Shown in pieces: positions 1 through 8,176 of a stretch of 42,452 nt of DNA (positions are counted from its first letter, which is position 1; each line of letters opens with the position of its first letter). The notes beneath the pieces were generated by a model. That model ran no database searches, was not told the DNA's origin, and saw only the letters and a list, made by a program, of their open reading frames with translations. This DNA comes from Methylobacterium jeotgali (GTDB taxonomy: Bacteria > Pseudomonadota > Alphaproteobacteria > Rhizobiales > Beijerinckiaceae), in NCBI RefSeq assembly GCF_022179345.1, contig NZ_BPQR01000051.1:1-42452 (forward strand), given 5' to 3'. The position numbers and the translations under genes were made by a program.

Positions 1-407
1 GTGCGCGACATCTGTGCGCGCACCGCCTCGACCATGTCGCGGGCGAGGGTCTCGTCGCCGCGCAGGAAGGCGCGATAGGGCAGCACGAGGTCGATCTCGC
101 CGGCCCCGTGGCGGATCGCGGCGCGGGCATCCTCCACCGCGCGGTCGACGTCCTCGCCGCCGGCGGGGAAGTTGATCACGGTCGCGATCCGCACCGGGGC
201 GCGGTCGAGGAGGCCTTGGGCCTGTGCGACGAAGCTCGGCCAGACGCAGACCGCCGCGACGCCGGCCTCCCGCGCGTCGCGGCAGAGCCGGTCGATCGCC
301 GCCTCGGTGCAGGTATCCGAGAGATCGGTGAGATCGAGGAGCGGCAGGGCCCGGCGGGCGACGGCGCCCACGTCGAAGCCGGGGTCCGGCGTGTCGGTCA
401 TGGTCAT
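1..407 (-). CDS. deoC: Deoxyribose-phosphate aldolase, C-terminal part outside the window
   Basis: Class I aldolase that cleaves 2-deoxyribose 5-phosphate to glyceraldehyde 3-phosphate and acetaldehyde, the last step of deoxynucleoside catabolism in the cytoplasm. About 135 N-terminal residues are visible. They include the DeoC-like stretch VAAVCVWPSFVAQAQ and the strand IATVINFPAGG, followed by an ARAAIRHGAGEIDLVLP segment. The catalytic Schiff-base lysine lies beyond the left edge and cannot be checked. The chosen start, MTMTDTPD, forms a 4-base ATGA overlap with the stop codon of the phosphorylase gene, so the two are probably translationally coupled. A second ATG lies two codons downstream. 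Together with the phosphorylase and cytidine deaminase it forms a salvage operon. Family assignment is good; the completeness of the gene is unknown. Confidence 0.85.
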   Translation of the reverse strand, partial: MTMTDTPDPGFDVGAVARRALPLLDLTDLSDTCTEAAIDRLCRDAREAGVAAVCVWPSFVAQAQGLLDRAPVRIATVINFPAGGEDVDRAVEDARAAIRHGAGEIDLVLPYRAFLRGDETLARDMVEAVRAQMSR

Positions 408-1231
408 GGCTCCGGAAGGCGGGCGACGAAGGCGGCGGCGAGCCGGGCGAGATCGGCCCCGGCGCGGGCGGCGACCGCCTTGGTCTCGGCGTGATGCGGG
501 TCGCCGCCCTTCAGGCCGGCGGCGTGGTTGGTGACGAGCGAGACCGCGGCGACGGGGATCCCGAGGAAGCGGGCGAGGATGGTCTCCGGCACCGTCGACA
601 TGCCGACGAGATCGGCGCCGAGCCGCCCCGCCATGCGGATTTCGGCGGGCGTCTCGAAGCTCGGGCCGAGGAACCAGGCGTAGACCCCTTCGTGAAGCGC
701 CAGTTCCTCGGCGCGGGCGGCCTGCGCGAGCAGCGCCCGCAAGGCGGGATCATAGGCGCCGGTCATCGGCACGAAGCGGGCCTCGGACGCCTCGCCGACG
801 AGCGGGTTCAGGCCGGAAAGGTTGATGTGGTCGGCGAGCGTCACGAGGCTGCCGGGACCGGCCTCCACCATCAGCGAGCCGCAGGAGTTGGTGAGCAGCA
901 GGCAGCCCGCCCCGAGCCGCCCCGCCGCCGCCAGCGGCACGCGCATCGCGGCGGCGTCGCCCGTCTCGTAGGCGTGGACGCGGCCCTCGAAGACGAGGAC
1001 GCGGCGCCCGGCGAGCCGGCCCCGGTGCAGGCGCCCGGCATGTCCGCTGACGCCGGCGCGGGGAAAGCCGGGGATCGCCGCGTAGGGGAGGTGGGTGGCC
1101 TCGCTCAAGCCCCCGGCGAGGGGCCCAAGGCCGGTGCCGGTGACGATCGCGCAGGCGTAGGGCCCGGAAAAGCCCTCGGCTTCGAGGAAGGCGACGGCCT
1201 TGGCCGTCCTCTCGTCGGCGCCCTCAGCCAC
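404..1231 (-). CDS. Purine nucleoside phosphorylase
   Basis: Trimeric-type (PNP/MTAP family) phosphorylase that splits purine (deoxy)nucleosides with phosphate into base and (deoxy)ribose 1-phosphate. The 275-residue product has the family's usual length. It shows the phosphate-binding start AIVTGTGLGPL, the loop VSGHAGRLHRG, the central LTNSCGSLMVEAGPGSLV signature, the VYAWFLGPSFETPAEIRM segment and VGMSTVPETILARFLG, then LVTNHAAG near the C-terminus. The reading frame stays open far upstream, but homology begins near residue 1 of the GTG start at 1231. That start overlaps the end of the cytidine deaminase gene by 8 bases. The neighbour on each side overlaps, which is strong evidence for a single transcript. 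Whether it prefers inosine, guanosine or xanthosine cannot be read from sequence. Confidence 0.9.
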   Translation of the reverse strand: MAEGADERTAKAVAFLEAEGFSGPYACAIVTGTGLGPLAGGLSEATHLPYAAIPGFPRAGVSGHAGRLHRGRLAGRRVLVFEGRVHAYETGDAAAMRVPLAAAGRLGAGCLLLTNSCGSLMVEAGPGSLVTLADHINLSGLNPLVGEASEARFVPMTGAYDPALRALLAQAARAEELALHEGVYAWFLGPSFETPAEIRMAGRLGADLVGMSTVPETILARFLGIPVAAVSLVTNHAAGLKGGDPHHAETKAVAARAGADLARLAAAFVARLPEP

Positions 1232-1631
1232 GGGAGAGCGTCTCCGGTCCGAAGGAGGCCGGCAGCAGCGCCTCCAGGGTGAAGCTCTCGACGCGCCCGC
1301 CCGGGTCGGCGGCGTGGACCGGCGTGTCCGGCCCCGCGAACTCGCGGATGCGCTGCCGGCAGGCGCCGCAGGGCGTGACCGGTGTCGCGCCCGCGCCGAC
1401 GACGAGGATCGCCGCGATCCGCCGCCCGCCCGCCGCGACCATGGCGGCGACGGCCCCGGCCTCGGCGCAGGTGCCGACCGGGTAGGCGGCGTTCTCGACG
1501 TTGCAGCCGGCATGGAGCGCGCCGCCCTCGTCGCGGATGGCCGCGCCGACGCGGAACCCGGAATAGGGCGCATAGGCCCGCTCCCGCGCCGCGCGGGCGG
1601 TCTCGAACAGGGCCGCGAGGTCCGGGCTCAC
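1224..1631 (-). CDS. cdd: Cytidine deaminase
   Basis: Zinc enzyme that deaminates cytidine and deoxycytidine to uridine and deoxyuridine; cytoplasmic pyrimidine salvage. The 135-residue product is the size of the short homotetrameric form. The first zinc/catalytic motif is CNVENAAYPVGTCAEAGAV, with the cysteine and catalytic glutamate of T-C-A-E. The second is PCGACRQ, supplying the other two cysteine ligands. The substrate-binding region YAPYSGFRVGAAI sits near residues 20-32. It is the first gene of the cdd-phosphorylase-deoC operon. The 140-base gap in front of it, shared with the divergent DUF2093 gene, should hold its promoter. Confidence 0.93.
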   Translation of the reverse strand: MSPDLAALFETARAARERAYAPYSGFRVGAAIRDEGGALHAGCNVENAAYPVGTCAEAGAVAAMVAAGGRRIAAILVVGAGATPVTPCGACRQRIREFAGPDTPVHAADPGGRVESFTLEALLPASFGPETLSRG

Positions 1632-1771
1632 GGGAAGCAGATCGTCGGTCGGGGGCCGCGCATCCCACGATGTTTGGCACCATGGTCCCCGGCCGTCGAG
1701 GCCGGATCGACAGGGCGCCTCCCGCTTCCTATACCCGCGCGACGGGTGGACGTGATCGGGGAGTGGCGGGA

Positions 1772-1990
1772 ATGCTGGGCCGGTTCGAGCGCGGGAACGG
1801 CGAGGCAGTCGTCGAGTACGGCGACGGCACCATGCGCATCGTCAAGCCCGGCCGCTTCGTGCGCTGCGCCGTCACCGGCGAGCCCATCGCGCTCGACGAT
1901 CTGCGCTACTGGAGCGTCGCCCGCCAGGAGGCCTACAGCTCGCCGGACGCGGTGATGAGCCGCCTCAAGGAGGAGCGGGCCGGGCGATAG
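1772..1990 (+). CDS. DUF2093 family protein
   Basis: A 72-residue soluble protein of unknown function. The core VKPGRFVRCAVTGEPIALDDLRYWSVARQEAYSSP matches what I recall of DUF2093: a single CAVTG motif, then L-R-Y-W-S-V and a QEAY turn. The ATG at 1772 follows a purine-rich GAGTGGCGGG stretch that serves as ribosome-binding site. Its 3' end overlaps the 3' end of the convergent lpxK gene by 26 bases. DUF2093 genes are found beside lpxK in other Rhizobiales, from memory, so an envelope-related role is plausible but unproven. No signal peptide or membrane segment is visible. Confidence 0.85.
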   Translation: MLGRFERGNGEAVVEYGDGTMRIVKPGRFVRCAVTGEPIALDDLRYWSVARQEAYSSPDAVMSRLKEERAGR

Positions 1991-2948
1991 CCCGCTCGAC
2001 CTCCGCCCACAGCGCCGCCTCGTCAGCCAGGCGCAGCCGCACGGGCAGCGCCCGTGCCGCGAAGGCGGGCGGAAGACGCACGCGATCCTTCTCGGTGGTG
2101 ACGAGTTCGGCCCCGAGCCGGTCGGCCTCGCGCGCCAGCCCTTCGAGCTCGCCCGGCCGATAGGCGTGGTGATCCGGGAAGGCATGGGTCGCGACCGGAT
2201 CGGCGCCGATCTCGCGGAGCGTCGCGAAGAACTTCTCCGGCCGCCCGATGCCGGCGAAGGCCAGCCAGCGGCGCCCGGTGAAATCCTGCCCGTCTGCCTC
2301 GATCGTCGCCCGGTGCACGGGAAGCCCCCGCGCCAGCGCCTCGCGAGCGACCGCTTCGCCCGGCGCGCCCGCGCCGACGAGGATCAGCCCGTGGATGTGC
2401 CGCCACTGGCGGTGGAGCGGCGCCCGCAGGGGCCCGGCGGGGAAGGTCAGGCCGTTGCCGATGCCGGCACCCCCGTCGACCACCGCGAAGGCGAGATCCT
2501 TCACGAGGCTCGGATTCTGGAGCCCGTCATCCATCAGGATCGCGTCCGCGCCGAGCCCGGCGCAGAGCGCGGCCCCGGCAGGCCGGTCCCGCGAGACGAC
2601 CGTCGCGGCGAGTCGGGCGAGGAGCAGCGGCTCGTCGCCGACCTCGGCCGCTCCGTGCCGGGCGGGATCGACGGCGACGGGCCCTTGCAGCCGCCCGCCG
2701 TAGCCGCGGCTGAGGAAGGCGGGTCGGTGCCCGCGCTCCATCAGCATCCGGGCGAGCGCCAGGGCGGCGGGGGTCTTGCCGGCGCCGCCCATCGTGAGGT
2801 TGCCGAGGCAGATCACGGGGAGCGCGGCGCGCGCGCCGGGCCGGTCCATCCGCGCCGCGGCCCGGGCTCCGTAGAGGTGCCCGAGGGGCGCCAGCAGCCG
2901 CGCGGCCGGTTGATCCGGCGCCAGGGACCAGAAGCGGGGCGCCCTCAC
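1965..2948 (-). CDS. lpxK: Tetraacyldisaccharide 4'-kinase
   Basis: Phosphorylates the 4' position of tetraacyldisaccharide 1-phosphate to make lipid IVA, at the cytoplasmic face of the inner membrane. The 327-residue product has the LpxK Walker A loop GGAGKTP at about residues 54-60 and the conserved MDDGLQNPSL segment near 139-148. FLSRGYGG follows the P-loop, as in the family. The C-terminal half carries FAGIGRPEKFF and TTEKDRVRLP, also typical. The start is a GTG placed 19 bases after the waaA stop, so the gene is the last of the DUF374-waaA-lpxK operon. Its tail overlaps the convergent DUF2093 gene by 26 bases, which makes collision or antisense effects possible. Confidence 0.95.
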   Translation of the reverse strand: MRAPRFWSLAPDQPAARLLAPLGHLYGARAAARMDRPGARAALPVICLGNLTMGGAGKTPAALALARMLMERGHRPAFLSRGYGGRLQGPVAVDPARHGAAEVGDEPLLLARLAATVVSRDRPAGAALCAGLGADAILMDDGLQNPSLVKDLAFAVVDGGAGIGNGLTFPAGPLRAPLHRQWRHIHGLILVGAGAPGEAVAREALARGLPVHRATIEADGQDFTGRRWLAFAGIGRPEKFFATLREIGADPVATHAFPDHHAYRPGELEGLAREADRLGAELVTTEKDRVRLPPAFAARALPVRLRLADEAALWAEVERAIARPAPP

Positions 2949-2967
2949 CGATGCGGCCTTGCGCGCA

Positions 2968-4296
2968 TCAGGCCTCGGTCTTGGCCGCCACGCGCTTCGG
3001 CGCGATGGCCGACAGCTTCATCTGGGCGATGAACGGGTCGAGCACGCCGAGGGTGCGTGCCACCGCGCCCTCGAAGGGCAGGAGCGCCCGCTGCCCGGCC
3101 TCGGCCATCGCCGAGAGCGCCTCCGGATCGGCGAGCAGGGTGCCCACCGCCTCCGCGAGTCCGGCGCCCTCGCGCAGGCTTCTTGCGCCGCCCGCCGCGT
3201 CGAGGGCGGGGTAGACCTCGGCGAAGTTGTGCACGTGTGGGCCGTGCAGGATCGCCGCACCGAGGCGCACGGGCTCGATCGGGTTCTGGCCGCCGCGGGG
3301 CACCAGGGAGCCGCCGAGGAAGACCAGCGGGCTGAGGCGATAGAATAGCCCCAGCTCGCCGAGCGTGTCGGCGACGTAGAACTCGACGGCGCCGTGCGGG
3401 CGGCCTCCGGCGGCCCGGCGGGCGGTGCGCAGGCCGCCGGCTGCGGCGCGTGCGGCCACGTCGGCGCCGCGCTCGGGATGGCGCGGCACCACGATGGTGA
3501 GAAGCCCCGGCAGGCGCTCCCGCAGGGCGGCATGGGCCTCGGCGGCGAACTCGTCCTCGCCCGCATGCGTGCTCGCGGCGACCCAGACGGGGCGCCCGGC
3601 GAGCATGGCGCCGAGATGCTCGAGCTGCTGCCGGTCCGCAGGCGGGATGGCGGCGTCGTATTTCAGGTTGCCCGACACGCTGATGCGCGGCGCCCCCAGG
3701 CGTGCGAAGCGCTCGGCGTCGGCCTTGGTCTGGGCGAGGCACACGGCGATCCGAGAGAGCAGCGCCCGGGCGGTGCGCGGCGAGCGCTCCCAGCCCCGGA
3801 AGGAGCGCTCCGACATGCGGGCGTTGACGACGAGGAGCGGCACGCCGCGCGCGTGCAGCGCCATGATCGTGTTGGGCCAGATCTCGGATTCGGCGACGAG
3901 GGCGAGGTCCGGGCGCCAGTGGTCGAGGAAGCGCTCCACCCAGCGCGGGGCGTCGAGGGGCACGTACTGGTGGACGGCGCCCGCCGGCAGGCGCTGGCCG
4001 ACGAGCTCGGCGGCGCTGCGGGTGCCCGTGGTGAGGAGCACCGAGAAGCCGCGGGCGATCATGCCCTCCACGAGCCCGATCAGGGAGAGTGCCTCCCCGA
4101 TGCTGGCCCCGTGCATCCAGACGAGAGCGCCGGTCGGCCGGGCCCGTCCGGGCAGGCCGCGGCGCTCGCCGACCCGGCCGGGGTCCTCCTTGCCGCGCCG
4201 GGTGCGCCAGGCGAGGAGCCCCGCCACGGCGGGCTCGCCGAGTCGCAGGCCGGTCCGGTAGGCCCGCAGCGCCAGGGTGAGGGGAGGCGCCCTCAC
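2968..4296 (-). CDS. waaA: 3-deoxy-D-manno-octulosonic acid (Kdo) transferase
   Basis: GT-B glycosyltransferase that adds Kdo from CMP-Kdo to the lipid A precursor at the inner membrane. The 442-residue product starts with a hydrophobic, membrane-associating stretch. WMHGASIGE at about residues 60-68 contains the probable catalytic glutamate. The donor half has GNLKYDA, VAASTHAGEDE, VPRHPER and FLGGSLVPRGGQNPIEP, the last being a strong WaaA signature. The GTG start overlaps the stop of the DUF374 gene as GTGA, so the two are coupled. Whether it adds one or two Kdo units cannot be deduced from the sequence. Confidence 0.95.
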   Translation of the reverse strand: MRAPPLTLALRAYRTGLRLGEPAVAGLLAWRTRRGKEDPGRVGERRGLPGRARPTGALVWMHGASIGEALSLIGLVEGMIARGFSVLLTTGTRSAAELVGQRLPAGAVHQYVPLDAPRWVERFLDHWRPDLALVAESEIWPNTIMALHARGVPLLVVNARMSERSFRGWERSPRTARALLSRIAVCLAQTKADAERFARLGAPRISVSGNLKYDAAIPPADRQQLEHLGAMLAGRPVWVAASTHAGEDEFAAEAHAALRERLPGLLTIVVPRHPERGADVAARAAAGGLRTARRAAGGRPHGAVEFYVADTLGELGLFYRLSPLVFLGGSLVPRGGQNPIEPVRLGAAILHGPHVHNFAEVYPALDAAGGARSLREGAGLAEAVGTLLADPEALSAMAEAGQRALLPFEGAVARTLGVLDPFIAQMKLSAIAPKRVAAKTEA

Positions 4297-5033
4297 GCGG
4301 CGGCCTCGACGGGGCTGCGCAGGCCGACCCGGTCCGGCCGGCCGACGAGCGCGTAGGCCTCGTCGTGGACGCGGTTCATCTCCGCCTCGACCCGCAGGCG
4401 CAGGGCCTCAAGCTCGGCGGGCGTGGCCTCGCGGGGGACATGGATCGCCTCCCCGAAGACGATGGCGCCCCGCCCGAAGGGCAGGCCGAGGCAGGCCCGG
4501 TCCCAGGAGTTGAAGCGCAGGTGCCGGCTCGTCACCACCGCCGTCGGCACGATCGGCCGTCCGGAGAGGCGCGCCAGCGTCACGATGCCGTCGTCGGCCC
4601 TGCGGGAGATCTTCGGCACGTCGGCGCTGAAGGCGACGATCTCGCCCTGCTTCAGGGCCTTGAGCATGGCGCGCAGGCCCTCGGCGCCGCCCTTGGCCTT
4701 GGCATCGCGCACGACGCGGCCTCGGGCGCCGGAGGCCCGGATCACGCGCACGCCGAGATGCTCGAGGGCTCGGGTGTTGATGTTGCCGTCGGGGTTGCGG
4801 GAGATGATGGTCGCCACCCGGTCGCCGGGGCGCCGGGCGAAGGACACCATGATGTGCTGGCCATGCCACATGCCGGCGATGAAGGGGGTCTGCGCGTCGA
4901 GCCAGGCGTCGGGCGCAGCAGGCACGACCGTGAAGCGGTTCGTCGCCCGCACCAGCCGCAGGTACCCCGCCGCCAGGCGTGCGAGCAGGCGTTCCACGAG
5001 GCGGTGCCGTAGGACCCGTTTGCCGAAGCTCAT
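4293..5033 (-). CDS. DUF374 lysophospholipid-acyltransferase-like protein
   Basis: A 246-residue member of the DUF374 group of the LPLAT acyltransferase superfamily. Visible features are an N-terminal basic/hydrophobic helix, FIAGMWHGQHIMVSFARRPGDRV holding the histidine expected in the active site, ISRNPDGNINTRALEHLGVRVIRAS, and IVAFSADVPKISRRADDGIV followed by GRPIVPTAVVTS. In the family the region after WHG binds the acceptor; the acyl donor and acceptor are unknown here. The ATG at 5033 was chosen because a GGGAG ribosome-binding site precedes it at good spacing; the frame is open further upstream but without support. As the first gene of an operon with waaA and lpxK, a role in lipid A or Kdo-lipid acylation is likely by context. 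Confidence 0.88.
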   Translation of the reverse strand: MSFGKRVLRHRLVERLLARLAAGYLRLVRATNRFTVVPAAPDAWLDAQTPFIAGMWHGQHIMVSFARRPGDRVATIISRNPDGNINTRALEHLGVRVIRASGARGRVVRDAKAKGGAEGLRAMLKALKQGEIVAFSADVPKISRRADDGIVTLARLSGRPIVPTAVVTSRHLRFNSWDRACLGLPFGRGAIVFGEAIHVPREATPAELEALRLRVEAEMNRVHDEAYALVGRPDRVGLRSPVEAAA

Positions 5034-5289
5034 CGCTCCCTCGTCCCATCGCCGGGTGGCCGGTGCGGCCCGCGGCGGGCTTCGCATCGACGAGCCTGCC
5101 GACACGATGCGCGGCGCACGCGGCACCCGAAGCGGCCGGCGGGCTGTCTATCCCCGATGACCCGGGCGGCGCAATGCGGGCGCCCCGCTCGGACGCTCCC
5201 GCGGCGCTTGACCTGCCGCCGTCGGAGGGGGTTCAAGGCGCGGATGGCGCCGCCCCTGCCCGACCGAATCCCGATCCCGGAGCCGCGCC

Positions 5290-6261
5290 ATGGCCGCTGA
5301 GGCCGGCGCCGTGTTCCGGCTCGCCCATCTCACGGACCCGCATGTCGGGCCGCTGGCGAGGCCGCGCCTGAAGCAGCTCCTCGGCAAGCGTGCCACGGGC
5401 TACGCCAACTGGCGCCGGGGCCGCTCGCGCAGCCACGACATGAGCGTGCTCTCGGCCCTCGTCGCCGATCTCCGGGCGCAGGCGCCGGACCACGTCGCCT
5501 GCACCGGGGACCTCTGCAACATCGGCCTGCCGAGCGAGTGGGAGACGGCCCGCCAGTTCCTGGGCGAGCTCGGCGCGCCCGAGCGGGTGAGCTTCGTGCC
5601 GGGCAACCACGACGCCTACGTGCGCGGCTCGCTCGAAGGGCTGCTCGGGCTCTGCGCGCCCTGGACGGCGGGCGACGACGGGCGCAGCGGGCGCTTCCCC
5701 TACCTGCGGCGGCGGGGGCCGCTGGCGCTGGTCGGCCTGTCCTCGGCGATCCCGACGAAGCCCTTCGTGGCGAGCGGACGGCTCGGGCCGCCCCAGATCG
5801 AGGCTGCCGAGGCCCTGCTCAAGGCGCTCGCCGCCGAGCCGGAGCCGCCCTGCCGGGTGGTGATGATCCACCATCCGCCCCATCCCGGCGGTGCGACCCC
5901 GGGACGCGAACTCACCGACGCGGCGGCTTTCACCGCGATGATCGCGCGGGCCGGGGCGGAGCTGATCCTGCACGGGCACAACCACATCGCCACGACGGCT
6001 TTCCTGCCGGGCCCCGCCGGGGCGCTGGTGCCGGTCGTCGGCGGCTCCTCGGCCTCCGCGCAGCTCGGCAACCATCGCGGCCTCGCGACGCGGCGGGCGG
6101 CCTACGGGCTGTTCGGCTTCGTGCGGGACGGGGGCGGCTACGCGATCTCGATGTCCGGCCGGGCCGTGGAGCCGGACGGGCGCGTGGTCGAGGCGGGGCG
6201 CCTCGCCTTCGGAGCGTCCCATGTCTGGGGCGGGGGCGCAGCGCGGGCCGCGTCCCCGTGA
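5290..6261 (+). CDS. Calcineurin-like metallophosphoesterase
   Basis: A 323-residue dinuclear-metal phosphohydrolase. All five metal-binding blocks are present: LTDPHVG (residues 15-20), the GD of CTGDLCN (73-74), PGNHDAYV (104-111), MIHHPPHPGG (192-201) and LHGHNHIATT (227-236). No signal peptide is visible, so it is probably cytoplasmic. The order resembles the Icc/cyclic-nucleotide phosphodiesterase-like and YfcE groups, but the substrate cannot be named. The gene stands alone on the plus strand, with 256 bases separating it from the divergent DUF374 operon. That gap contains no other gene and presumably both promoters. It ends 7 bases before the end of the convergent 52-residue gene. Confidence 0.9.
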   Translation: MAAEAGAVFRLAHLTDPHVGPLARPRLKQLLGKRATGYANWRRGRSRSHDMSVLSALVADLRAQAPDHVACTGDLCNIGLPSEWETARQFLGELGAPERVSFVPGNHDAYVRGSLEGLLGLCAPWTAGDDGRSGRFPYLRRRGPLALVGLSSAIPTKPFVASGRLGPPQIEAAEALLKALAAEPEPPCRVVMIHHPPHPGGATPGRELTDAAAFTAMIARAGAELILHGHNHIATTAFLPGPAGALVPVVGGSSASAQLGNHRGLATRRAAYGLFGFVRDGGGYAISMSGRAVEPDGRVVEAGRLAFGASHVWGGGAARAASP

Positions 6262-6268
6262 GCGCGCG

Positions 6269-6427
6269 TCAGATCTCCGGGGGGAGCGACGGGCGGCGCT
6301 GGCTGGCGATGCTCGCCTCGTACCGCTCGGCCTGAAGACGGGTCAGCCCCGAAATCAGCGCCACCGGTCCGCGGTAGACGGTGTAGGTGCCGTCGTGGGT
6401 CGGCTTCACACGAATCATCTCGGACAT
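6269..6427 (-). CDS. Small conserved-looking protein, 52 residues
   Basis: A short reading frame encoding MSEMIRVKPTHDGTYTVYRG followed by a mostly helical tail rich in Arg, Glu and Ser and ending RPSLPPEI. An AAGGTG ribosome-binding site lies about 6 bases before the ATG, and third codon positions are strongly GC-biased as in neighbouring genes. I do not recognise a family. The N-terminal half looks like a small beta element (RVKP-THDGTYTVYRGPVALISG) followed by a helix. A 230-base gap behind it, reaching the end of the receiver-kinase gene, should contain its promoter; an AT-richer patch GTATACGTAAGTATTT lies at about 6525-6540. Convergent with the metallophosphoesterase gene. Confidence 0.6.
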   Translation of the reverse strand: MSEMIRVKPTHDGTYTVYRGPVALISGLTRLQAERYEASIASQRRPSLPPEI

Positions 6428-6657
6428 GGCTGTCACCTTGTCTTGTGATGTGGATCGTCGAACGCTTTACGCCGGGGGCGGACGGTAGACCGTACGCGGC
6501 AGGACGCAAGACCTGCGGCGACTGTATACGTAAGTATTTCCGCCGCGCTGCGGCAGCGTCCGGCGCATGGGATGGGAGGCTGCCCGCGAAGTCCTTGAGA
6601 GGGCGTCCGGTTTTTTCGACCGGCGCAGGGTGCGCCGCAGCAGCGGTTCTTCGCGGC

Positions 6658-7701
6658 TCAGCCCTGGAAGGAGAGGCTCGCGCGGGTCCCCTGGCGGCCC
6701 GTGCCGTAGACCAGCGCGGACTGGAGATTCGCGGCCATGGCCCGCACGATGCGCGAGCCGAGCCCGGTGCCCCGTGGCTGGCCCTTGCCGGTCCAGCCGA
6801 TGCCGTCATCCTCCACGGCGACCTCGAGGGAGCCGGCATCCGGGCGGCGCAGCTCGACACGGATCTCGCCCACCGTCTCCGGGGGATAGGCGTACTTGTA
6901 GGCGTTGGTGACGAGCTCGGTGACGACGACGCCGACCGAGACCGCCTTGTCGGTGGGCACCCGCACCGGCTCGGCGTGCAGGCGGATGGCGTGGTCGCGC
7001 CCGGAGGCGCGCATGGCGGCCTGCAACTCCTCGACGAGGCTCGCGAGGTAGGCGTCGAGCTCCACGGTCTCGACGTCGTCGGAAGTGTAGAGGCGGCGGT
7101 GGATGCCGGCGATCGCCGAGATGCGCGCCTGCATCTCCTCCAGCGCCGCCTTGGCGGCGGGGTCGGAGACGGCGTTCGCCTGCATGTGGGTCAGCGCCGC
7201 GACGAGGGCGAGCGAGTTCGCGACCCGGTGGTTGACCTCGCGCAGCATCATCTCGGCCCGGTCGCGGGCGGCGCGCACCTCCTGCTCGGCGCGCTCCTTG
7301 TCCCGGCGCATCGCCTCCCCGCGCAGCGCCGTGCCGATCGCCTCGCCGAGCAGCTCCCGGAACTGGCCCTGCACGTCCTTCCAGACGTAGTCGACGGCGC
7401 CGGCCTTGAGCGCGGCCACCGCCACGCGGCTGTCCTCGGAGCCCGTCACGTAGACGACCGGCGGAGCGTCGGGCAGGGCGCGGATCTCGGGCAGCAGGTC
7501 GAGGCCCGTCCGGTCGGGCATGTGATGGTCGAGGGCGACGAGGTCGATGCCGCCCTGCCCGAGCCGCGCCAGACCCGCCTCGCCGCCCTCGGCCAGCTCC
7601 ACGGCGTAGCCCCGCGCGGTCAGGGCGCGCTGGACGAGGCGGCAGAGCCCCGCGTCGTCGTCGATGTAGAGGACGCGGGCGGCGGGCGGCTGCGCGCTCA
7701 T
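6658..7701 (-). CDS. Receiver domain - HisKA_2/HWE-type histidine kinase hybrid
   Basis: A 347-residue soluble signalling protein. Residues 8-125 form a response-regulator receiver, with acidic pocket IDDD (13-16), phospho-acceptor Asp58 in ALDHHMPDRTG and lysine 108 in DYVWKD. A short coiled linker leads to the dimerisation/phospho-acceptor helix LREVNHRVANSLALVAAL, with His158. This is followed by an HATPase domain with an intact N box, TELVTNAYKYA (Asn266), the G1 motif VEDDGIGW and a GTGLGSRIV loop. The phosphorylated receiver probably gates the kinase, and downstream output would be phosphotransfer to another regulator. It is the last gene of the three-gene signalling operon, 13 bases after the Rcp1-like regulator. 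No membrane segment. Confidence 0.9.
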   Translation of the reverse strand: MSAQPPAARVLYIDDDAGLCRLVQRALTARGYAVELAEGGEAGLARLGQGGIDLVALDHHMPDRTGLDLLPEIRALPDAPPVVYVTGSEDSRVAVAALKAGAVDYVWKDVQGQFRELLGEAIGTALRGEAMRRDKERAEQEVRAARDRAEMMLREVNHRVANSLALVAALTHMQANAVSDPAAKAALEEMQARISAIAGIHRRLYTSDDVETVELDAYLASLVEELQAAMRASGRDHAIRLHAEPVRVPTDKAVSVGVVVTELVTNAYKYAYPPETVGEIRVELRRPDAGSLEVAVEDDGIGWTGKGQPRGTGLGSRIVRAMAANLQSALVYGTGRQGTRASLSFQG

Positions 7702-7714
7702 GGCGTCTTGCCGC

Positions 7715-8149
7715 TCATGGGTTCTCGGGCACCTGCATCACCGACAGGAACAGCCCGAGCTGGCGGATGGCGTTGGCGAAGCCCTCGTAGTTCACCGGCT
7801 TCGTCACGTAGACGTTGGCGCCGAGGTCGTAGCAGCGCTGGATCTCCTGGCTGTCGTCGGTGGTCGTCAGCACCACCACCGGCGAGCGGCGGGTGTGGGG
7901 ATTGGCCTTCACCTTCTCCAGGATGTCGATGCCGGTCATGTCCGGCAGGTTGAGGTCGAGCAGGATCAGGAGCGGGCGCCCGGCGCTCGCCTCGCCGGTC
8001 CCGTCGGGGCCGAGCAGGTAGCCCAGGGCCGAGCCGCCGTCCCGGAAGGGCACGATCGCGTTGTTGACGCCGGCGCGGCGGATGTTGCGCTCGATGAGAC
8101 GGGCGTGACCCTCGTCATCCTCGATCATCACGATGGTGACGGGCTGCAT
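7715..8149 (-). CDS. Single-domain response regulator, Rcp1-like
   Basis: A 144-residue stand-alone receiver with no output domain, of the type that partners phytochrome-like or PAS kinases. The acidic pair is IEDDEGH (residues 9-15), the phospho-acceptor Asp65 lies in LILLDLNLPDMTGIDIL, and Lys117 sits in VYVTKPVNYEGF, all typical of the Rcp1 group. Its place between the sensor kinase (27 bases upstream) and the receiver-kinase hybrid (13 bases downstream) suggests it carries phosphate between them or acts as a sink. No DNA-binding or enzymatic output is present, so its effect must be by protein contact. Confidence 0.92.
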   Translation of the reverse strand: MQPVTIVMIEDDEGHARLIERNIRRAGVNNAIVPFRDGGSALGYLLGPDGTGEASAGRPLLILLDLNLPDMTGIDILEKVKANPHTRRSPVVVLTTTDDSQEIQRCYDLGANVYVTKPVNYEGFANAIRQLGLFLSVMQVPENP

Positions 8150-8176
8150 CCGCGGAGCTCCGCTCTCTGTTCACGC

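Noticed and set aside
1727..1734. TTCCTATA, a possible third half-copy of the ATAGGAAT motif before the DUF2093 gene
   Set aside because: Only eight bases match, the flanks show no similarity, and this could be a chance -10-like string.
6618..6641. Hairpin with CCGGT/ACCGG arms and a T-rich loop behind the receiver-kinase gene
   Set aside because: The T-run is in the loop rather than after the stem, so it does not meet the pattern of an intrinsic terminator.
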